From Circinella umbellata (Eukaryota; Mucoromycota; Mucoromycetes; Mucorales; Lichtheimiaceae), in assembly GCA_025093555.1 (NCBI GenBank), contig JAIWNF010000050.1, positions 1 through 64,000 on the forward strand: 64,000 nucleotides of DNA, written 5' to 3'. Made by a program: the position numbers and the translations under genes. The notes under the pieces were generated by a model. It had not been told where the DNA came from. It did not search any database and saw only the letters and a list, made by a program, of their open reading frames with translations. Of this stretch, positions 49,050-63,967 are shown piece by piece. How positions within the stretch are numbered: position 1 is the stretch's first letter; each line of letters begins with the position of its first letter.

Positions 49050-50738
49050 ATTGGAAATGAAAAAAAAGGTAGTGTTATGTGTGTTGATAATAATAATAAA
49101 AGAAAAAGAGAAAATTGTATTCAATTTATACAAAATTCGAATACATCATTTATTAAAATGAGAATCTTTATATCATTTAACTGCTTTTAAAAAAAAGAAT
49201 CATTCAGACTATAAGATTACATATACATTATCATACATATACATTACAGCGCGCAGATGAAACATTCTTCTTTTCAAACGTTAGGTTACTAAGTGATTCA
49301 AATTTTTATAAGTTAAACATTTCCTCATGTCCCCCTTTACTCTTTTAAATGTCTCTCTTTCTTATTTATATGTTACGTACGTATAATACGTATTATGTAG
49401 ATAAAAAAAAACAATAAACAAATCCCTCCTTTGTATCTTCAAAAGATCATTCTTTTTTTTAATGTAAGATATACTGCTTTTTCTTTGAAAAACAAATAAC
49501 ATTACAGTACTGTACAAACTAATAATCCAGGGCGGGAGAGGGAAAAAGGGTTTTTACTATATCGACACTATATGATAACTTATTCATGACTTGAAAAAAA
49601 AAACACACATTCTTGAATTTATCCAAATAATAAAAAAAAACATTCCATTCCATTATTTATTAACTACGTTATAAAATCAAACAAAAAATGCCACAAGATT
49701 GATTTACATGTAATATGTAAGTAAAAGATTTCCCCCCTTCCTCCCCTTAAAAAATGATACGTTATCCCCGAGAAATAATTTATCCTCACGAATTTAATTG
49801 GAAGAAAAGAAGGTTTTTACTTTTTAGGTTTATAACACTTAAAACAGTGCATAATGAACTAATATATATTTAATGGGTGAATATTATATTAAACGTTTTG
49901 TAAAAAAAAAAAAGGGGATTAGGTATGTGGTTAACGGGTGATTCGGGAGACTACGTACTAATATGTTGTAATGATAAATTATGTATATATTTAGAGTAAA
50001 AGTTATAAGATTGAATATTGAAAAATCATTTTTATCATAAACAAAGAGGTATTGTTTTCTAAGAAAGGAAAGAAGTAAAGTTGTAAAAATGAAGGGGGGC
50101 ATGTTAAAAAAGAAAGGCAATTAAATATGTAGGTAAAAAAAAAAGTTCTCGAGGGAAATTACATTCACGGACCTCATCAACTACTTTTTTTTTCCGTGTT
50201 GCTTTATTACCTGCGTAACCTTAATATTGTACGTAAAAACTTTTTTTTCTTTACATCCAATAAGAATCTATATATTAAACATGATTACGACAAGAATTTA
50301 TATAAGGTTATTTTTTTTATAATATATGTAATAGTTTCAGAAACCTTCTTAAATTCTTAGTCCGTACGTAATAACAATTTCTTGCATTCAACTGGCTATT
50401 TCACTATAATATATCAGGTTGTAATCTGTAACCAGTTTAACTTTTTGAGGCCGGGACTTACAACTGTTAAGTTAAAAAGCTACAGAACACATAATAATAA
50501 TACTATAATTAGATTTAGATTAATTTTATAATAATATATCCACAACACAATTTATAGAGCATTTTGGTGAGTATAGAAAATTGAATTACATCAACAGATA
50601 TTATATAGATTACATATTTGATAAAAAAAAATACATAAAGTAGAGACTTAATGATTTGTTGAGCATTTTTCTTAATGGATCAAGCGGTATAATACTTTAC
50701 TGAGTAAATAACTACGTATGATAATTGATCATACGCTA

Positions 50739-50861
50739 TTACAGAGGACCATTTACTTCAATGATTCTAATTTCCAATCCTGAATCAGCATGACTGATAA
50801 CTCCATCTGTGCTCTAACCTTTTGAACGTCATTCTTCGTCATCAAGTTTTCTATTATCCAT
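50739..50861 (-). pseudogene. Short coding relic with two stops
   Basis: The minus strand reads MDNRKLDDEE, stop, RSKG, stop, then STDGVISHADSGLEIRIIEV and NGPL before a final stop. The tail resembles sequences I associate with an expanded uncharacterised Mucorales family; this recollection is unchecked. Confidence 0.3.
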
Positions 50862-51947
50862 TTTTTTACTCGCACGATGAAAACATCTCCCTCTCAATTA
50901 AATCCAAAATAACAATCAATAATACAAAAGAATGAGTTAAAAAAACAAAAGATAAGAAAAAAATTGTTACTTATGATTCACCACATAATATCATATCTGT
51001 TATCATCTCAAAACAACCGGTCAAACAATGGATATAAAAATGACATCGTATTTTTGCCATTTCTAAATTGTTTTAAGCTAAAGAAAAATGCGCAAAAATA
51101 CATCACAGCAAATCTCCATGAAACAAACAGTGAAACTATGTATCGAAATTGAAATAAATTTCACAGGTTATTATACTTTGGCGAGCTTGCATACCATTGG
51201 AATCCTGCTGCTTTTATTCAAACTTGTCTTTGTGTAATGATGGCAGACCATTACGATGATATAGTCGACTGTGAGGTTGTTAATCTACATCCGTATCCGC
51301 GGAATACTAAGGATAGAAAATAGTATAGCCGAGCCTATGGTTGGATATAAAAATATTAGAATAGATATTTCTATAAATAAAGGGGTTTCTGACAAAATAA
51401 AACCCAACCCATATTCGTTTTTATACACTTTACATATATATATATATCCGAACCGTCTACCTAATATATCTTTACTTACACCTTCTCACAAACTGACTGA
51501 CCAAACCCGATTGTAAGTATACAATAACCGATTATGCACGATTACACTTTGGATCATTCAGAATAGAATTAAAAATGAGTTTCAGATCTACATTTTCTTT
51601 ATCTGCTTATATATGATATTTACCCTATCTTTCACCCAATGCACCAATATGATTGAACAGTCTTTTCGCTTGCATCGAGATAATTCATTGAGGTATCGTC
51701 CGTTGTATTTTGTCAAGGAGTTTTTCACTCTACTTGCTAGATCGATACTATCATACGAGATCAAACTAAGAAAGAAAAAAAAAAGAATTATTAATCTATC
51801 ATACTTATTATCCTATATCTTTCTTTAACTTAAAAGTATCACGCTATTTTTTCATATCGTTATCTTTTTTGATTGTCAGGTAATTAATAGTGATACCATT
51901 AGGATCTAAGAATGGATTTTTTTTATTCGTCTTAGTGTTCATGAAAT

Positions 51948-52031
51948 CTACCGTCACCGCTCGCTATAACGATATAGGGTTTTGGGGTTCAAGACAGATT
52001 AAGCGGGGAAATATCGTTATATCGAGCAGAC
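51948..52031. repeat. Imperfect palindrome, Tigger/pogo-like TIR remnant
   Basis: The sequence ctcgctataacgatatag pairs with aaatatcgttatatcgag around a loop containing aagcgggg. Cytosine/guanine-rich 'cgctataacg' palindromes of this type are typical of pogo/Tigger-like element ends. No transposase is nearby. Confidence 0.4.
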
Positions 52032-53354
52032 AAATAAGATCTTTATTTTTTTTTAAAAGGAAATAATACTAGTTTGATGGGCATTTTTTTATGTTTTTAC
52101 TTTGGTTTTTAAACATTTTTGTCAAGAGTTTAACAATTTGAACATCAAATTTATCTTCAGGCATCGCCTTTTCCAAAAAGAAAGAAAAGCCAGTGATACG
52201 TATCCTGCTTCTTCCTTCTTTTTAAAATCAGATTCTTTTATTATACTAACTTTGCAAGTCGAACTTGTTCTTGTCATTTTGAATATCTTTATAAACAATA
52301 GACAGTTTTTGATGCTGATTATAGAAGTACAACACTTGCATTTTTTTTCTTATAAGGGATCGACATTAATTATATGTGACGATATGATTTTAATTCAGTT
52401 AGAAGGAATATGTTAAGGAATATTTGAAAATAAACACTGTACATACAAAGAAAAAAAAAAGAACTATTTTATTTTTATAGCTTAGTTACAGTACGAATGA
52501 TATAATGTGTTTAGAGTTCTCTTCTTTTTGTAAGACATATATATGTGAGATCAAGTACATAAGGATAGAATTTTACCTGATCATTACAACTCAGATCAAG
52601 AATTCGACATAGAGGCCTTGGTCTTTACAATTTTCGATAAATGTTTTCTATGTGTGTTCTATTGTTAAAAAAAAGACTGTTTAAAAAAAGAGAGGGGAAG
52701 GATTAAACTTCTTGCTTAAATATCACGAATAATGCAGACAAAGAAATTAAAAAACCGGTCTCAATTTTTGGTGCCTTAAATCCACTGAGTTGCACTGTAC
52801 ACACAATCTTTCGCTTTCCACTTTCTAAAAAGTCGAATTTGAGACATGGTTTAAAGGGCACTCTTGCTATCACGCTGACTGAAATCATCAGCTTTTTCTT
52901 TATATAGAGCTACTTTTGATTCATCTTTTAAACTAGGCCAAAAGAATAAAAAGAGGACTAGACTTACTATACTACTTCTGCAGCTATTCTAACCACTACA
53001 ACCGATCCCCAAAGCAAAAAAAAAAAAAAAAAAGGAAGAAACAAGCAGTCCTTATAAAATCCATTTAGCAAGGTCAAATTAAAGAAGCATATCATTAGAA
53101 ACACAAAGGACATGACCTAACAAAACCAGAAGATGATAATGATGATGTGCTGCTTCATCACGAAATAAATAAAGCTTTTCTAATTGTCAGTAAATAATTA
53201 CGTATCAATACAATTTAATTTTATATTGCTTTCCATTGCTTTATATGATTTTTATGCTGTTTCCCATGATTTTGGTTTTTTTCGTGTTCATGAAAAAAAA
53301 AAATTCACAGAAAACAGTATTTTTTCACTTTATTTTTTGCCGTGGTGTTGTGCT

Positions 53355-53495
53355 AGAAATTGTGCGAGAAAAATTATGCAAGGAATTGTGAGAGATGATG
53401 TGCGAGAAATTGTGCGAGAAAATTATGCGAGAAAATTGTGCGAGAAGATTATGCGAGAAAATTGTGCGAGAAAATTGTGCGAGAAGATTATTAAG
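53355..53495. repeat. Degenerate tandem array of a ~13-bp motif
   Basis: Repeated tgtgcgagaaaatta/tgtgcgagaaaattg units. The flanking stretch at 53307-53350 recurs at 55579-55622, where the same motif follows in inverted orientation (tttctcgcataatt). Confidence 0.7.
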
Positions 53496-54198
53496 GACTG
53501 ATGGGCGGGTGATGTTAGAGTGTTAGTTTTTAACTATATTGACTAATTTCGTTCACTTGGATGAAAGTTCTTTCACAACAAAGTTATAATGTACTAGTCA
53601 CTTTCTAATCATTTTTACAATTAAGCCAGAGATTTACGTCAAGTTGCAATGTAGTTATGAACAAGTAATTGTTCCTGTATTGCACAATTCTGCTTTAATT
53701 CTTTACTAAGAGCGAGACATCCAAAAGAGTGAAAGAAAGTGAAAGTAACTGAAGCGTGAAAGAAAAAAAGAACTTTTTTTTGCATTGTGCGAGAAATTGT
53801 GAGAGAGAATGGTGTGTGAGAGATGTGCCACACAGGGAGATTTGTACCTATTATACTTTTGATTTTAAGCGCATTGTTGATGTCTGTCTAATGACGCTGA
53901 ACAAATTCGGGATCATCTAGTGGATCGTTCATATTTGTACTATCAATTGTCATAGTGTTTCATTAGATAACATAATCAAGTAAACTTCTTCCTTCATAAT
54001 AAATTAAAACATACCTAATTATCTTACCGTTTTGTTCCTGCCCTTCAATGCTGACTGGTGACATCGATAAAGTACTGGGATATTCAATACAAGTAATTGA
54101 CGACGGAGATCCTTGTTGACGAGAATGCTGCGGCGGTTGCGCTGTTAACCCATTATTATCTTTGCTGTTTTTGTCATGGAAAAAAAATGGCAGGTACT

Positions 54199-54978
54199 AA
54201 AAGTCGTGCCATCCTGCGGTTGTGCCATCCCCCCATGACTGCGTTTATTATATTCCGCTGTGCTTGGTCGTGCCATTAATCCTTCCTTACTTACCCTGCC
54301 CTGCCGTGAAAGTTGTACCTTTGCATAAATAATATTTTCTAACATGTAATGACGTTAAAAAGCCGGTGCTTTTGTTTCGTTTTAAATACTTTTCCTTTTG
54401 GTTCAGTAGTATACTGATAATGAATTAACTTATTCAACTTACTAAAAGCACATGATGAATTAAAAATAAAAATATAGTACATCTATATTATATAAATAGT
54501 AGAGTACGAAATTATAACAGGGTGAAATAAAATGATAAACAATGCGAAAGTTGATTAGATCTTTTTACTAAAGGAAAGTTTTAAATGTTAGTAGTAAAAA
54601 ACCATGAAATAGGTACAATAACTATTAAAAAAAGACCAAATGTGTATCTATAAGATAAATTATTCCCCAAAAATTATATTTGGAATTGTAATAATGGATA
54701 AGTCAAGTTAACATACGTGTCATGTACTTCCATTAACCAAAAGTAATACCTACATTGGTAAAGAGGGTTTGAGTAAAAGATATTCATTACGTATTACCTG
54801 ATAAATAAGAATAATCTATCATCTATACACAGATGTGATCTTATTATTGTGAAGCTCATATATCATAATATCAAGTGTCAATGGGCAGCTTTGAAAACGG
54901 TAGGATAGTAAGGCATGAACAAAGACAGCGGAGTCAAATTATGGGGGGATGGCACGACCGCAGGATGGCACGACTTTT
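54199..54978. mobile_element. Non-autonomous inverted-repeat element (~780 bp)
   Basis: Arms 54199-54236 and 54941-54978 are reverse complements over 38 bases with one mismatch (outer end aaaagtcgtgccatcctgcg). Weaker complementarity continues inward to about 75 bases. Each arm repeats the core tcgtgccatcc or a one-base variant. The interior has no coding capacity. No clear target duplication is visible, so the superfamily is unassigned. Confidence 0.65.
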
Positions 54979-55274
54979 GGTTGCTCTCGAAAAAAATGCC
55001 TCATCTGTCTTTCAAAAAAAACATACTACTTACCTGCTCCAAAGACTTCTTTTGTAATTAAGTTTGTTGTCCCAAATGGTGGACATTATAAAAGAGACTG
55101 CCTAATTAGATTTACAACGATTGATTGAAATATTAATTAATGAATGACTAGAGAAGTGTAGCTCGTTGTAATATATTTAGAAACAACGTTTGCATCTTAG
55201 TTATATGGGTGGGAGTCATTGCAACTTGCTGTGATGCGTCTTTACTTGCCATGTTATACTGGGAAGAAAACAAA

Positions 55275-55340
55275 AGACCAAGTGAAAAAAAGACCAAGTG
55301 AAAAAAAGACCAAGTGAAAAAAAGATCAACTGAAAAAAAA
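55275..55340. repeat. 16-bp tandem repeat, four units
   Basis: The unit agaccaagtgaaaaaa is repeated four times; the last copy has two changes (agatcaactg). Confidence 0.9.
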
Positions 55341-56587
55341 AGGACAATGACGTTTTGTTTGTACGCGGTTACTAAGAGCCGACGATAACATGTGACATCT
55401 CTCTTTTCTATTTTTGATAGGAGATGTCAAAAAAGTTAATAGAAAATTAACTATGAATTTCATAAATAAACATATATAATAATCTTCTATTAATAGAACA
55501 CAAATGGTCAATATATTTTATGGAAATTCACAGAAAATTTTAATTAATCTCCATGAAACCATAAGATCTAAAATCTTCACAGAAAACGATGTTTTTTCAC
55601 TTTATTTTTAGCCGTGGTGCAATTTCTCTCACATTTCTCGCATAATTTATCTCGCACAATTTCACTCACATCATTTTACACCCCCTAGACCCTTCTCATT
55701 TTTTTTTAAACCGAAGATTTGAATCTCAAGAAAAAGGAATATGATAATAATAATAATAATAATAATGGCAGTGATAGTGCTCATTATGTTAATAATAAAA
55801 GTAAAAGTAAAACTAACAGTAACATTAACAATAAAAATGATAGTAACGATTTAATGGTGATAGTAAAGATTATTACGTATTGATAATAATTAAAAATTAA
55901 TCTCGAAATACGTACATTTTTGATCAAACTATTATAGAGAACAAATAGGTAATGTATAAATACTATATAGACTTGAATATACTCAAATAATAATGACTGT
56001 TTTTTTTATTTTTACTTCAAGATAAGTTTAAAGATTCTCAGAAAAGATCACATTTTCTATAATCTATTTTATACCTTATCTTATTTAATCATATGTGCCA
56101 CTCATTGAACGAAAAGGCTCATAATGGCTGAGGAAATGGAATAGAAGTCTAAATGTATCGAAAGAAAATGAATAGAAATGTAGTTTATACGTAAATAGTG
56201 TATATACAAATGATCGTCATCTTCCGAAGTTCGATCATGATGTTGTCGTTCGCGATATTGACCAATACGTATATCACTGGTGTTGTGATCATGACTACAC
56301 CTTTAAAAAAACCACAAACAGTAGATGGTGGCTAAAACAATGCTGGTATCAGTATTGTTGTTCAGGTGCTTTTTTTTTTTTTGATCATCAAGTTTTCTAC
56401 GGAAACAAATTTATCCGCGATTTTTTCTGATCATGTGCTCGGTAAAATCGAGAAGGTGTTGGCTGGTCGTGTACACTCACACAGTAGTACACTTGTCGGA
56501 TAGATTGTCGCAGATGACATCTCCAAATCACAAAAACAAAACCGCTCTCACTTTCTCTCTCACTCTCACTAAGAAAAATAAAAAAAT

Positions 56588-59386
56588 ATGACTTTTATTT
56601 GCCACACTTGTAAAATTGAATGCTCTTCACAATCAAAACTCTATAACCATAAATATGATGTTCATATGAATACATTACAAGTGACTATAAACAAAAGTAA
56701 GAACTGTGTATTTTTAAATTTAAAAAGATAATATGTTCATTTTTTTTTTAGAAACAACTATTGTTGAAAGAAATGGCGGTAAATTCAGTTGTCCCGATTG
56801 TTGCAACAAATTTTCTGCTCCTAGAACTCTCAAGTATCACATTGAGAAAAAGCATGAAGGAAGTTGCTCAACTTTGTCTAAAGCAGAAAAAAGAAGAAAC
56901 ACTGAAATAGATGATGACGAAAGCGCTTCTTCTGTTATTATAAAGCACCATAAACCTAGTAAAGGAGAGGTTGGTTCTACTGTCGACAACCCGGTTACAT
57001 TCCCTACAACCAGCCAATAGGGATCTTAGTACAATCCGGATTTATAAACCCAAATCCGATCCAATCCGTATGAAAAACGGATGGATTGTGTCTCAACGGA
57101 TTCGGATCGGATTCGGATCGTAATTCTACAATCCGGATTGTAAACCGATTGAGATCTATGGATCCGTCGGATTTTTCTGATCCGTCATTATAATTAAAGA
57201 GTAATGGATCAAAGTTTTAACAATGCTGTGATAAGGTATATATATATTCAAATAAAGAAGAGAGTAACTATATTTTATAGAAAATTTAAGTTTGTGTATA
57301 TTATTATATACTTGATGAATAGAGCAGTTGAAAAGAAAAGTAGTAATGGCTTTAATATAGAAAAAAAAATATCTGAAAAGAAAGAAACAAAAATTGAAGA
57401 TTAAAAAGAGAGATTAATGAACTTCATTACTATTTTTATTAATCTAGTAATGATAAAGAGAATTATGAACTTTTATTTGGTTGTAAACAGAAAAGGTAAA
57501 TTTACTACTTGCCCCCACAAAAAAAAAAGTCCACGTCATGTTATATTTCTACCACAAAAACTTATTTGTACTGCACCACCATAACTTTTTTTTTCCTACA
57601 ATAACTTTCCCACTATAACTTTTTTTCAACTATAACTTTCTTTTCCCATTGTAACTTCTTTTTTCCCATTATAACTTTTTTTCTACTAGAACTCATTTTC
57701 CCACTATAACTTTTTATTACTACAATTCTTTTTTTATTATAACTTATTTATTTCCTATTATGTTTTTCAAACCAAAATAATAAAATCATCTAAAAATAAT
57801 GCACCTCTGTTACCAATGTTTTACTGTTCTTAAACGATCTCAAACGACTACCATACACCATCTTGTAAAATACCTTTTCTCATGAAAAAATACTGTGACA
57901 TCTACTATATAGCCTAAATTTTCATCTAATTGATCCTTTTGCATTACGGATTACGGATTCAATCCGGATTTTTACGAAACAGATTCGGATTGCAATTTTC
58001 TAATCCGTGGACAATCCGGATTTCCGAAAATCCGATCCGTTTCAAAACGGATCGGATTCGAAATGGTGCCAATCCGATCCGGATCGGTCTACTAAGAACC
58101 CTACCAGCCAATATGATGAAAATACCGCGGTTCTACTAGCGTGCGATTCATTGTCAAGTTCACCTCGAACTCAAGACAGCTGTGTATTGGCGGCAAAGAT
58201 CGCAAATGTAAAACCAATTCTGTTAACGTCCCAAAATGGAAAAACATACCCATTTCTCACTGCATCAGATAATATTAGTGATATATTATCTGATGAACCA
58301 AAAGGCATTTGGAGTCTCCCAATAATGGACAACACAGTTACAGAAAAGTCGTTACTTCCAACAAATGGAGACGATCTTTTCAAACACATTGTTGGTGTAA
58401 GTCCAATTTACCAAAGCTTGGCTGATCAACAATATGTTGAACTTAGCCAGGAGATCACCAATGAGATAAATAAGGATTGGGCCTTCTTTCCACAACTGAG
58501 ATTTGCAACATCACAACTTTTTGCCGGTTGTATTTTGATAAGTGGATCAACAGCGCTACTTGTGAACTGTGTTGAGTCTTATGGGAGACTTAAAACTGTC
58601 GATTCGCACCATGAGCGCAGAACAACGTCGGGTGCTCATCAATCCTCGTTCCCTAAGGCAGTATCAAAGTATGGGCAGATAACGGTTTGTTTAACACAAG
58701 ACGACAGTACAACAAAGTTGAAAATCGGAGCTGCCAGCTGTAACTTGTTGGTGACCTCGAGCACACGTTTGGATAAGCAAACGATAGCGAATAAAACAAT
58801 TGAAACGGGAGCAAATACCAGTAACTTTGTGCCAGTACCGGATACGAAAATCTATATGAATGCAGAGAGCTTAAAACTTGGAAGAATATTACTTGAAGAT
58901 GAAACAGCCACATGTATTGACCAAAGTTATATATTATATCAACTTCGGCAGTTACGCTCAAAATTTTACTGCATGTCAACTTACTCTTTATGTCGATCAT
59001 TCAGTTCAATTGTATCTGACATTACTTATCGGCCCTACACTATCTGGACGCTTTGTGAATATGACTCTCCTCAAAAAATAGATTCGCAGTCGCACAAACT
59101 TTCCAAAGTGTTTCAATCAATTGCTCTCCTGGTCCTTAAAAATGGTTCAGCCGCCCAGATCGAAGTCATGATTTTTCAAGATTTGTACAGTACCTTGAAA
59201 GATGGAACAATCAAGGATACAGTTGAACAGATTATCAAATTACAAGACAACGGTTCAATTGAAATTATAAACAATATGAAGCTGAGCAACTTGCTTCAGA
59301 TTTTAGCAGATTTTATGACAGCTTCGATTAATAATTCAAATCAAATGGCTTCCAAGTTGTTGTCTCAAAATTTATACAAAAAGTAG
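56588..59386 (+). pseudogene. Two-finger C2H2 zinc-finger gene, interrupted by a hAT-like element
   Basis: Exon 1 (56588-56696) and exon 2 (56752 onward, in phase) encode two classic fingers, both C-x2-C-x12-H-x4-H: CHTCKIECSSQSKLYNHKYD(VH) and CPDCCNKFSAPRTLKYHIEK(KH). A polar segment leads to TFPTTSQ, where an element enters at 57018 and creates TAG at 57018-57020. Past the element the frame resumes YDENTAVLLACDSLSSS and runs to a stop at 59386. With one target copy removed, the total is 549 codons with no other lesion. The C-terminal ~420 residues match no family I recognise (motifs DWAFFPQLRFATSQLFAGCI, YRPYTIWTLCEYD). Probably a transcription or chromatin factor before insertion. As it stands it yields a 125-residue protein with both fingers. 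Confidence 0.8.
57018..58103. mobile_element. hAT-like non-autonomous transposon
   Basis: Ends read TAGGGATCTTAGTA... and ...CTACTAAGAACCCTA, so the inverted repeat is TAGGG(T/A)TCTTAGTA. Both sides carry CCAGCCAA (57010-57017 and 58104-58111), an 8-bp target duplication. TAGGG ends with 8-bp duplications are the hAT hallmark. Subterminal regions (57035-57190 and 57945-58090) are packed with atccgat/ggattcgg motifs in both orientations, likely transposase-binding sites. The interior has tandem actataactt motifs (57585-57745) and no transposase. Confidence 0.75.
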
Positions 59387-60038
59387 CCAGAAATAATACT
59401 CATTCATAAAAAACAAAGTTTGTCCTTCAATTTCAAGTACATATTAATGTTATTATATACCATTTTATATTCTTCCGTTTAATTCCTATCTCATTGTTTT
59501 CCCCTTATAATGGTGTCGTAGCCAAAATAATTAGTTTACTATTCATGTCGTAATTATTAATCGGTTATTTTTAATACCGATTATACTTCTTTTACTGCGG
59601 CTTCTTTTCTCATTTCTTACTATATCCGCAGTAACATTATTATTATTCTTATTATTATCATCTGCAGTAATATTATTAATATTACTATCATTATCATTCA
59701 TAATATTATTATCATTATTCATCCGCAGTAATATCATTATTAATCATTATTATCATACATCATTATTATATTCTTTACATCCGCAGTAGTTAGAAAATAT
59801 ATAAATAGTCGATTATTTTATTAAATAAAAACATCATCTTTACGTTATCTTTTATTCTTTTATTTTCCTTTTATTACTTATACTTTATTTGGCTTGGTAT
59901 TGTTCCGCCATAAAAATATAACGACAATGGTAATACTTTGCATAATAAAAAATATTTCTATTCCCACCTCCCTTCCTCTACACTTTACTATATATAAATT
60001 GTAAACTTTTTTTCTTCTTCTTATGATCAACATAAATT
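59387..60038. other. Convergent intergenic region with CCGCAGTA motifs
   Basis: Between 59595 and 59790 the motif tccgcagtaa or its variants occurs four times, and its complement actgcgg occurs once at the left. They are separated by ATT-rich simple sequence. Flanks cgattatac... and ...agtcgattat are roughly inverted, possibly a decayed small MITE. No gene. Confidence 0.45.
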
Positions 60039-62791
<2,753 letters not shown>

Positions 62792-63967
62792 TTTAATATA
62801 TATTATATAAAGGTATAGTTATGATGGATCTGTGTAAAAATTAAAAGTGTTTTGTTGTTGAAACACCCGAGATCGTTTCTTTTCTTTTCTAATAGAAAAA
62901 AAAAATGAAAAATAAATAAAAATGCTTAGTTTGGAAAAAGAGAGTTGAGCTTCAAAATTTTTGCATTACCTTTAAAACAAATTGTTGTCAAGAGGTAAGT
63001 GAAGGTTCGGGGGGAGGTGGGGGGGTGATATTAAAAAAAACATATACTTGAATATAATTTTACGTGTATAAAATAAAATTAATGCACAAAGAACTCTCCC
63101 CACATTTTACTCCGGATATGTATACTATTGTTCGTTAACGTATTGGCTTTATTGTTCATTTAGAACTGTTATTATTATATTATGTTGTTTCATGGTAATA
63201 GTAAGTAGTATTAGTAGTAATAGTATAAAGAAAGAGTATTATAACTTTAAACATTTCTACCTTCTCATTACGAAAGAGGTTTGTATGAAGAGATACATAA
63301 CAGTTATTATCTACGTAATTTATAATATTATTCCATCTAGATACTTGTAAAAAAAGCACCATCATCAACGCCCAACAACATAACTCTTCTTCATATATAC
63401 ATATTTTCCTATAATAGTTATTTGATTCGGGTAAAAGTAGTTATATCATTGATAACATCAAAAAAAATTTTTTCAAATTATACGCTATCTAAAGTTATTT
63501 TTTAAAAAAAACACAGATTTCTATCCTATTATAGTCCCTAAGATAAGGAAATATTCTTTGTGTAACTGATAACGAATCATTATCTGCTTTATGTATTAGC
63601 ATGAATTATTTATTTCGTAATAAAACGTAATAAATTTTTCAGATTTATGTAAAATTATACACTAGAGACCCTCTCCTCTTTCATTTATTATTATTATATT
63701 CATTGATTGAAAATAGAGCGTTGTTTCTAATAAACAAAAAGATAACCATATACAGATACTTGTCGAAATAAAAAAAAATGGCTCACTTCTCTTACATTTT
63801 CTCTCACTCTCCCAGTAATTAGGGTTTGGAACTGAAAATACCTATGGTATTTCTCAGCGCAGGTCTTATTTGATAAGCCCTACTTAATATCTATAAAGAA
63901 CTAATAAAATAAAATAAAAATTGGCCTTTTTTTTGGTATTATGTATTTACTTTCAATTGAGTTTATC
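62792..63967. other. Divergent intergenic region
   Basis: Promoter space between the DEAH helicase and a possible gene at the right edge. Holds poly(A)/G tracts and no recognisable gene. Confidence 0.6.

Larger units (their letters stand above)
49050..56587. other. Long repeat-rich region without intact genes
   Basis: No intact gene found in 7.5 kb. It holds a decayed short frame at 50739-50861, a palindromic Tigger-like remnant at 51948-52031, a GCGAGAAAATT tandem array at 53355-53495, an inverted-repeat element at 54199-54978, a 16-bp tandem array at 55275-55340 and an AAT-type simple repeat at 55741-55766. A minus-strand stretch at 52703-52888 (KFDFLESGKRKIVCTVQLSG) also looks once-coding but cannot be extended. 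Confidence 0.55.

Noticed and set aside
54097..54345. Overlapping plus and minus frames at the left arm of the inverted-repeat element
   Set aside because: They span the repeat arm and have no splice support or family resemblance.
57009..58112. 10-bp duplication suggesting a Mutator-like element
   Set aside because: The 10-bp match ACCAGCCAAT includes the terminal A and T of TAGGG...CCCTA ends. An 8-bp duplication with hAT termini explains it better, though MULE is not fully excluded.
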